From assembly GCA_963693315.1 (NCBI GenBank), contig OY856186.1, positions 96,266,943 through 96,330,942 on the forward strand: a DNA stretch of 64,000 nt, written 5' to 3'. A model generated the notes under the pieces. That model saw only the letters and a program-made list of their open reading frames with translations. It was not told where the DNA came from and did not search any database. Every line of letters starts with the position of its first letter. Within the stretch, counting starts at the first letter, position 1. This DNA comes from Diogma glabrata (Eukaryota; Arthropoda; Insecta; Diptera; Cylindrotomidae). The position numbers and the translations under genes are program-made. Below, piece by piece: positions 56,260-64,000 of this stretch.

Positions 56260-57790
56260 TCAAGTAGGGTATCATATGAAAGAGCTTTATTTCAATATTC
56301 CTCAAAAATTTATTTTGGAATTTTACACCTCACCATTTTTTGTATAATTTTGAAAAATGACGTTTTTTTCGTGCTTTCTTACCTCGATTAGCTCCGAACC
56401 TAACTGATCGAAAATTTTAAAATGTACTTGGAATGATAGAAAAATTAGTACGTTTTTAATAAAAAATATACAAAAGTGTCATATTCGCATAATTCGATTT
56501 ATTAAGGGGGTGGAAATGAGGAGGGGTAAAAACACTATTTAAAATGTGGTCAAGTGGGGTCATTTGAAAGAGCACTTTATTTAGAAAACATATCAATTTT
56601 TTTTAGAATTTTGCGATGCACAGTTTTTGAGTTATGGACAAAAAAGTGCAACTTTCAGACCATTCCCTCCCCCCCCCCTTACGTTTCGACACTGATTGAC
56701 AGAAAAATTTGTAAAAAATCACAGAGCTAGAAAATTTGGTAAATTTTGTATGAAAATTATAGCGAGGTCTCAAATAATTAGATTTCTGTGTGCTTAGGGG
56801 ACCGGTGTAAAGAGGGTAAAAAAAAATCTTTTTTGACCCAAGCGAGTGGGGTGTCATTTGAAAGAGCGCCTAATTTGAAATTCGTTGCAATTTTTTTAGA
56901 ATTTTGCGGTGCACAGTTTTTGAATTATGGACAAAAAAGTGCGAAATTCAGATCGTTCCCCCCCTACGTTGCGACACTGATTGACAGAAAAAATTGTAAA
57001 AATTCACAGAGCTAGGAAATTTAGTAGATTTTGTATGAAAATTATACCGAAGTCTCAAATAATTATATTTCTGTGTGTTTAGGGGACCGGGGTAAAGAGG
57101 GTAAAAAAATTTTTTTTGACCCAAGCGAGTGGGGTGTAATTTGAAAGAACGCCTAATTTAAAATTCGTTGCAACTTTTTTTAGAACTTTGCGGTGCACAG
57201 TTTTTGAGTTATGGACAAAAAAGTGCAAAATTTAGACCGTCCCCCCCCCCTACGTTTCGACACTGATTGACAGAAAAAATTGTAAAAATTCACAGAGCTA
57301 GGAAATTCAGTAGATTTTGTATGAAAATTATACGGAAGTCTCAAATAATTATATTTCTGTGTGTTTAGGGGACCGGGGTAAAGAGGGTAAAAAAAAACCC
57401 TTTTTGACCCAAGCGAGTGGGGTGTTATTTGCAAGAACACCTAATTTAGAAATCATTTCAACTTTTTTTAGAACTTTGCGATGCACAGTTTTTGAGTTAT
57501 TGTCAAAAAAGTGCAAAATTCAAATCGTTTCGCTCCCTACATTTCGACGATGAATGACAGAAAAATTTGAAAAGATTCACAGAGATAGGAAAATTTGTAA
57601 ATTTTGAATGAAAATCATAGCGAAGTCTCAAATAACTATGTTTCTGTGTGTTTAGGGTGTGGAGAGAGTAAAAAAACCATTTCTGACCCAAGCGGGTGTC
57701 ATATGAAGGAGCACTTAATTTAAGAAACATTACAATTAGTTTTAGAACTTTGCAGTGCACAGTTTTTGTGTTATTGAAGAAAAATATTTT
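56260..57790. repeat. ~285-bp tandem repeat, five to six copies
   Basis: Units recur at about 56263, 56552, 56843, 57128, 57413 and 57688, marked by AGTGGGGTGT-ATTTGAAAGA. Shared words: GATGCACAGTTTTTGAGTTA, GACACTGATTGACAG, TTCACAGAGCTAGG and GGGGACCGGGGTAAAGAGGG. Each unit has a C-run of 5-10 bases. The outer units are the most diverged. Confidence 0.9.
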
Positions 57791-57983
57791 TAATATGGAC
57801 CCCCCTAAATTTCAACACTTGATTGACCGACTTGATTAATCAAATTTAAACCATTTTCAAGTTGGTGTAATTGAATCTTTCTTGAGTTACCATAAACATC
57901 TATGAATGAGATTTAACCCAAAGTAACATTTTTTGAGTTATTTTTGATCAATGTAGATTTGATTGTAATTTACTACTGACATT

Positions 57984-58091
57984 TACGATTAAACTTTCAC
58001 GGCGCTATGGACCGTAGAGTCTGCGTGCCAGGACAAGTTTGCCTCATGCAACCTGTCCAACCCTTTATAATCTAATCTAATCTACGATTAA
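57984..58091 (+). mobile_element. 90-bp retroposon end with 9-bp TSD
   Basis: Insert 57993-58082 between TACGATTAA at 57984-57992 and 58083-58091. It is GC-rich at first (CACGGCGCTATGGACCGTAG, GTGCCAGGACAAG) and ends TTTATAATCTAATCTAATC, a short-repeat tail in place of poly(A). It is a 5'-truncated LINE or a SINE end. Confidence 0.85.
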
Positions 58092-58254
58092 GCTTTTATT
58101 TTGTTATGCGTCTATGGTCTGGAAATATAAAGACATTACAACACAACTTTTTGTCAATAATTTTTGATTTTGATATAGTGTTCTTTTACATTCACGGAAC
58201 CCTTGACGAGCGAATTTTATTCGCACTTGTCTGACTTTTTTCAATATAAAATGT

Positions 58255-58555
58255 GTTGTGTAGTAGGAATTACAATATGTATCACAAGTCACAACAGCAC
58301 ATAAAAACCTTTTAAGACCAAGGTCACACAACAACATACGTTCTAAGGTGTTGATGAACGCAAACCTTTGGTATTCTGTATTTTTATGCTATTTTTGAAG
58401 AATGAATAACTAAACCCATATAAAATATGACATAGGCCAATATTTCGTGATAGGATAGCGAAAATAAAAATAAAATAAGAGATAAATAGCAAATTTAATT
58501 TAAAATTTTGCAGTTACAAAACAAAAATGGTGTTGCCAATAATCCACTACACTGT
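58255..58555 (-). mobile_element. ~300-bp retroposon sharing the LINE 3' tail, minus strand
   Basis: The reverse complement of 55467-55785. On the plus strand it has CACATAAAAACCTTTTAAGA, CGTTCTAAGGTGTTGATGAA, ATGACATAGGCCAATATTTC and GTTGCCAATAATCCACTAC. It lies just right of the 56-58 kb element. Confidence 0.8.
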
Positions 58556-59015
58556 TTTGTTGCTGTGGCTGAGAAGCTGAAACTAAAGTTTCAATTTAGA
58601 AAACATTTACTAAGTCGGGTAATATATTTTCCATTTTAGAAATTCAAACCGCGAATGGTTTGTGTTAATTGTTTTGTTTTGTGAGAGAAAAGTCTTGTCT
58701 TTTTGTCTTTTCAGGTCCACCATAAAACAGTTATTTTAAATTTCATCTCAATACTTTGATTTTTTGGTTACTGTTAATTTTTTCAAAATCTTACTTTGCA
58801 AAATTGACCGCCTTTTATTCTTTCCTTATATTTGTAATAACATGTATGGAATCTTTTATATGAACCATATTTAAAAAGAAAAACTTCCTATTTAAACCTT
58901 GAAGCCTTTAAACCTAAATTAAATAATCGTGTATTTTATTAATAGTAAGAATTTAGTGGAAGATCAAATCCACATATACTTTAGTTCTGGTATAGAATAA
59001 AAATAGTAAAAATAG

Positions 59016-59076
59016 TTTTCTGCGCTCGAGTACCACAATACGACATATATCGAAACTCGTTTGAGTGCGGAAAAGT
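59016..59076. repeat. GC-cored imperfect palindrome
   Basis: TTTTCTGCGCTCGAG … CTCGTTTGAGTGCGGAAAA, around CGACATATATCG. The left flank is AATAAAAATAGTAAAAATAG. Similar words occur in the palindrome at 59626. Confidence 0.7.
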
Positions 59077-59625
59077 GAGTTATTTCCGCATTTGCGATGA
59101 ATTTCTTGGTTGTGCTTCTGTATCCACCACTTTACGATAGAAAATTGGATATCAATTAACAATTATTTCGAGAAGATTAACCATTTCGAATGGTTTAGGC
59201 TTATTATTTACCATCACATCCCAGTCATTGTTAAAAATATATATTTTGTTAAATGTTTATGAAATTATTACTTAACATTTTATAGCTTGAGGAAAACTTT
59301 TTTTGCACCCACACACACTTACGTTTTGCACATCAAACGAAGTAAATATCTGTATTAATTACAGCAAGCAAAATAAGAAAAACAAAAGAAAAGAAAATTA
59401 TTTATACACCTTTTCATTTCTATGTTTTTATCTAAATTCGTGGGTTAAATACAAAAGAAGCTTTAAAAGTTTCACACCTATCTAGATTTCATCTGATCTA
59501 GGTAGCGTTAGAAATTTTACAATTTTGTTTTTGTAACACATGCGTAAAATATATTCAATTTTGTACTAGAATAGAATAAAAGAAAAAACTCTTTTTCCGC
59601 ACATATGACCACAATAGTATATTAA

Positions 59626-59745
59626 GAAACTAGTTTCATAATCGACGATTTTATCGCACGCAATCTGTTTAGAAAACGACCCGCGCAGCGGAGAGTTTTC
59701 TAAAGGATAAGTGCGATAAAACGTCTTATGAAACGAGTTTTTTAT
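59626..59745. repeat. nested palindrome
   Basis: Outer arms GAAACTAGTTTCATAA…TTTTATCGCAC and GTGCGATAAAA…TTATGAAACGAGTTT. An inner hairpin TTTAGAAAAC…GTTTTCTAAA surrounds GACCCGCGCAGCGGA. The flanks are AT-rich with TATACTATTTTTTCTATTTT. Confidence 0.85.
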
Positions 59746-59968
59746 ACTATTTTTTCTATTTTGCATTTTTTGTCTTGAAATTTTAAAAAATGCGTATTTT
59801 ATTAAAAAATAGTCACTTTGAAATTTTGTTTTTATTACTAATTATTGTAATTAATTAAAATATTTAACACTAATTTAGATATTCTTATTAATTTTATTTA
59901 CATAATTATTCGTTTTGATGTTCACTGAAGTTTGTATGACCAATGTGACCAACCTTGAAAGACAAAAC

Positions 59969-60038
59969 TTTGCGTATCGTAATGAAGGCCATTTCGATAC
60001 GCATTTGGGTATCGAAATGACTTTATTTTAGACGCAAA
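59969..60038. repeat. short palindrome
   Basis: Inner stem CATTTCGATAC / GTATCGAAATG (59990-60000 and 60009-60019, perfect, 8-nt loop) within outer TTTGCGT / ACGCAAA. It is followed by AATAGAAAAAATATTTT. Confidence 0.85.
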
Positions 60039-60467
60039 ATAGAAAAAATATTTTGTAAGCCTGGACCGTAACGCCGCCTGCATGTGAGATTTGTAGTTAA
60101 ATCTATCCATATATCTATATATAATATTTTTATAGCACTAAAATATCAAAATAATAATTTAAATAACTTACCATATAGTAAAAACAACTTAAACACATTG
60201 CATCATTTGAATTGCAAGAAAAAACAATTTATTTAGATTTTCAAAGTTTACAATTTTGACAGCTCTTATTGGATTCCTATGTGTTGTTTTAGTTGAATTC
60301 TTATGTTTATATTTTCGAGCTAGTATAATATACAACTATTACAACGAAGATGGCGCACTTTAATTATTTAAAAAGCTTAAATTTGTTTATAACTTTGTTA
60401 AATAAATGATTAAATGAACAATTAATAAATATTTATAAATTACACGCACTTGTTACAAAAAATAGTG

Positions 60468-60555
60468 TGTATTACTAGTGCGAATGCGTTTTCCAAACGC
60501 GAGTTATTTGACTAACTAACTCTTGTTTGGAAAACGCATTCGCACTAGTAATACA
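60468..60555. repeat. palindrome with perfect 31-bp arms
   Basis: Arms 60468-60498 and 60525-60555 are exact reverse complements (TGTATTACTAGTGCGAATGC…). The 26-nt spacer can add GAGTTA/TAACTC. The left flank is ACAAAAAATAGTG. Confidence 0.95.
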
Positions 60556-60559
60556 ATCT

Positions 60560-63477
60560 ATTATTACAATGTAGTAAGAACAAATATACTTGTATATTCT
60601 TGGTAAAATGTTTTGTTTCAGTAAATTAATGAAAATGATTTAATGTTTAAGATAAACATTTGTTATTGTTTTTATTAATTTCACTAAAAGTTTAATGGTC
60701 AAAATACAAGTGGCGAAGTTCTGCATGCAGTGCTGTGTGCATCGCTGCATGTCGTTTTCGTTTTGTCCAGATCAAAATAATTTTTGGTAAAAAGAATAAG
60801 ATAAAAATTGATTTAATTTTGAAGTTGTATTTGTGGAACTGTGATTAATAAGATATATGTGTTATATTATATGTGGTTTCAATTAAAAGAACCATTTGGC
60901 AAATTATAATTGGAATCTTTTCAGAATATTTATTTAATCCGAATATTTCTACAGTCCACATGTATTTGATTGAAATATGTTTTATCGGTAACAATTTTCA
61001 TTACAGTACCTATAAAAAGGTTTATAGGCTTTGTATTCAACAATTACTTTTAGCTGCCTCTCGAACTACGATTTTAAATAAATTTTTGTTGATTTGGAAT
61101 ACCTTTATATTTTAAATACCGGTTGTCGCTTGTTAATAGTATTTAAAAAAACCCCCGTTGTTGTAAGCCCGCTTGTTTTTTTAGCACAGAAAAAATCGTG
61201 AACTTATAGCGCAATTTTGAAATTAAAACTCAATCCATATAAAAAAATTAAAAAAAATTTAAAAAGGGTTATCCTTTTTTTTGCATATGGTAATATTTGT
61301 TGTTTTTGCTTATATTGCTTATATCCAATAAATAAAAATATCAATCATTGTAATATTCTTATAGATCATTATTATGACACCAATTGTTTATATTTTCTAC
61401 GCAAATATTTTAACGACAGTGTGATTAGGGCTTGCAAAACCGTCTTCATTTTTTGAAATACGGTTTTTCGGTTTTTACAAATATTAAAACCGTTTTTTAC
61501 GGTTTTCAGAACTATCGTTTTACGCCTATAAAAATTAAATTTGAGCGTTAATATTCTTAACAAAACACATGTTATTAGAAAACAACTGAATATGTTCGTT
61601 ATAACAAAATGAAAATATTGATTTTAACCATAAATTTACAGCAATTTACTCATATTAACATCCATATTAATTAAAGGTACCACAATTCATTAAAAAACAT
61701 TTAAAAAAATGTTTCATATTTCATAAAAAATTCGTTATGGCTTATTTTTATTACTATTGTAGGTAGAATGCTCGAATTAAGACTGGGTTCCAATTAGCTG
61801 CTAAATTGTACTAAACTGCCAAATTTTAATTTAATTTTACAAAATTGCCGAATTTTAATTTAAATTAATGTAATCAAGTTCTCAGAAATTGTTTCACGTA
61901 TGAATTTTTTCACAATTATTAGGAAACAAAATGTTCATTTAGTCAAATAAAATAGTTGACTAAATTGATTTAGCACGTTTAGTACAATTTAGCATAAACT
62001 GAAACGCAGTCTATATACATTGATCTGATAATGCTGAAAAAAATGACTTTTCTGACTCTCACTGCAGTTTCTTAGTAACCATAAACGATATTTTAATAAT
62101 TTTGTTTTAGTTTTTCTGCCTTAAGGTTCAAATACAATAGATCCGTTCCGTTCCGTTCGTTTTTTATCCGTCTCAATCCGTTCGTTTTAAAAAACACAAT
62201 ACAACCGCTCCGTCTTTAATTATCCAAAAATTTATATTTTATTTATATTTATATTTTTATAGATAGATTTGCTAAATTATATTCATATTTCATGAAATTT
62301 GTTTAAATCTGCTTATTTATATTGACGATTGGAGGAAACTTCTGGTGGTAAGAATCAGAACTAGTACTCCCATATAAATTTTGACATTTAGTTCATTTTT
62401 GTATACATTCTAAAATTTGTGTTTACATTAGTAAGTTTAAAAGTTTTGTAATGGCCCTGATTCGAAGCCAACGTATTGTGTTTTGGACCTTTATAAATTA
62501 TGTCTAATACATATATATATTCCTAAAAAAAAATTGCGGGATAACCGGAATCATACCCACACAAACCTAAAAAAATTTTTGGGAATCTCTTAGCTTTATA
62601 CAATTAGCCTGTCATCAAAAAGCTTATTTGGATCACATAAAAGATATAAATTCAATACTAAAAAGAAAATTTAGAAAAATACCTTATTTTAAATTGTTGA
62701 TTGATGAAATCCGACTCTGGTTCACTAAATTCTTTTCTTCTAGTCCACATATATTCCTTTAGTTTTGTTCTTCCACTCCTACATACCAAAGATGCATTTC
62801 ATTTTCCAATTATTGATGATGTCACTTCATTTATTTATTCCGGTTCGAAATGATGACTGCAAAATCATTTCTTTTTCTTCATTCAACAATCTTAATTTCT
62901 CTTTGTTTTAACGAATCCAAAATTTCACCGTTATTTTTCATAAGTGATTATTATTAAAACATACAATCACTTTTATATTGAAATTTATATTACTTGTAAT
63001 ATTTTCACAAAATGATTATTATAAAAAAAGATATAATGATAAAACATACAATCACTTTTCTAGTGAAATCTATATTATTTATAATTTTGTAATATTTTCT
63101 ATTTTTTTCATTCTAGATGTGATCTTTTTTTTTTAATGACCAAAAATCGGAATCAAAAAGAATCATCCTTTTGTTTTAAAAATTAAAAACTGAATAATGA
63201 AAAAAATGTGATTTTCCTTTTGACATCTTCTAATGAAAATATCAAATCGTGTAACACCAAAGATTCAACAAAAATTAGTAACGACATCTGTTCGTTAGAA
63301 TTGGAAATAAAATTGAGTACGTTCGTTTGTTTTTTATAGTATATTCGAAATTTAACTAGCCGTTAAGTATTAGAAAATTTTAAAATGATTATTAATGAAA
63401 AAAAATGAACTGAAACTAATGAAATAAATTTTTATTGAATTAGAAAAAGAAGATGAATTGGTTTTATTGTTGTGCAG
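60560..63477. other. AT-rich non-coding sequence
   Basis: 2.9 kb without a gene that I can support. Local repeats: ACGGTTTTTCGGTTTTTACA-like at 61437-61515 and CCGTTCCGTTCCGTTCG near 62150-62195; TTATAATGATAAAACATAC-like pairs near 62950-63060. Confidence 0.55.
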
Positions 63478-63923
63478 GCGAATATAGCGGACGTTACACC
63501 ATGAATTCAAGGTAAAAACCAAGGTATTTACCCTTGAAATCACAAAAACGTCGTCACCCCCTCCACGTCAGAAACCACCGAACTACTTCCCACAACTAAT
63601 CTGTATCTGGGATCGAGATACCCACAGTCACTGGCGTCAAGACCGATGACCGGTTCCAACACTTATGAAGTCCCTAGGAACTTCACTGAGTACTGAGACC
63701 GACCATCCATCCGAACGTCAGCACTATGGACACCCCGATACAACCAGTAAGTATGACACTGAAGATGTGAACCCAAGAGACAACAACCAGACAGAGGAAC
63801 TACCCTACCTAACGAAAAGACATCATTCCCTGATGTCTTTCGCGTGATGGACTCCAAGATTCTTACCGCTCATATCTGTGCACTCATAGAGTACATTTCC
63901 AATCTTAGTCTTAATCATTGCAG
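63478..63923 (+). other. GC-rich segment with splice-like borders
   Basis: A 446-bp stretch, clearly richer in G/C than its surroundings. It is preceded by TTTTATTGTTGTGCAG and followed by GTAAGAAC. All three plus-strand frames contain stops, so if it is an exon it is non-coding (5' UTR or lncRNA). A 60-codon frame at 63665-63847 (MKSLGTSLSTETDHP…) is not recognised. The alternative is the GC-rich 5' part of a retroposon. Confidence 0.4.
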
Positions 63924-64000
63924 GTAAGAACTTTGGAGCCAATTTTGCCGAGAATTTTTTTGTAGCGTCACTCAAATGATGTTGCCGTACAAACACACGT

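Larger units (their letters stand above)
56034..58240. mobile_element. 2.2-kb element with AGGGTTCCG / CGGAACCC ends
   Basis: The left end is AGGGTTCCGTTTTTTATACG and the right end contains ACGGAACCCTTGACGAGCG followed by TTCGCACTTGTCTGAC. Insects, notably Lepidoptera, carry very abundant repeats with the same style of ends (GGGTTCCGT … CGGAACCCT … GCACTTG); I recall this as general knowledge and cannot align it. Inside is a ~285-bp tandem repeat. No frame is supported; the minus-strand frames of 77-86 codons come from the repeat. Confidence 0.6.

Noticed and set aside
56603..57760. Three minus-strand frames of ~85 codons with similar sequence
   Set aside because: Similarity comes from the 285-bp tandem repeat; composition is not protein-like and no start or splice context supports them.

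Overview
The window looks like insect nuclear DNA. It is AT-rich, has introns with GT/AG borders, carries the end of one host gene (the KASH-domain nesprin Msp300), and is otherwise packed with arthropod-type transposable elements. The insect order cannot be fixed from the sequence. No bacterial operons, rRNA genes, canonical tRNA genes or CRISPR arrays were seen.

Layout. 0.3-3.3 kb: a decayed antisense BEL/Pao pol, apparently in an Msp300 intron. 3.9-10.2 kb: the last five exons of Msp300, joined here into a 1326-residue C-terminal fragment of spectrin-type helices ending in a KASH peptide (…NGPPPT), with a poly(A) signal at 10.26 kb and a ~31-bp minisatellite in one intron. 10.9-13.2 kb: a pogo/Tigger-like DNA transposon remnant broken by two non-LTR retroposons, one an internally deleted 636-bp derivative with a 12-bp target-site duplication (TSD). 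13.5-19.2 kb: a structurally complete antisense Ty3/Gypsy element with near-identical LTRs and an open 1504-codon gag-pol. 20.4-25.7 kb: a hAT element with an 8-bp TSD, a 12-unit 77-bp array at one end, a Penelope-like endonuclease remnant, a broken transposase and a nested 452-bp TA-flanked MITE. 27.05-30.49 kb: an antisense RTE-type LINE with an intact 1009-codon ORF, a 14-bp TSD and a 17-nt 3' UTR. 30.9-35.2 kb: a tRNA-derived SINE, pieces of two more transposases and AT-rich tandem repeats. 35.5-35.7 kb: a broken exon resembling the leucine-rich repeats of DNAAF1 (dynein assembly factor).

36.1-44.4 kb is a head-to-tail duplication of a 4.16-kb unit (about 10 substitutions plus a 21-bp indel between copies). 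Each copy holds a Jockey/CR1-like LINE split by the same long foldback element with a TAG duplication. 45-63 kb has no recognisable host exon. It holds LINE tails, a perfect 52-bp inverted repeat, TIR elements, a family of GC-cored palindromes in AT-rich flanks, and a 2.2-kb element whose ends read AGGGTTCCG/CGGAACCC and which contains a 285-bp tandem repeat. The last 0.5 kb is unusually GC-rich and bounded by splice-like signals.

The elements interact by nesting and by sharing tails. TATCGTTTT-type arrays were split by the hAT; the Tigger remnant hosts LINEs; the hAT hosts a MITE; the LINE hosts a foldback element. Several short retroposons share the 3' tail of the LINE at 12.5 kb, which suggests they were mobilised by its machinery. 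The likeliest currently mobile elements are the Gypsy and the RTE.
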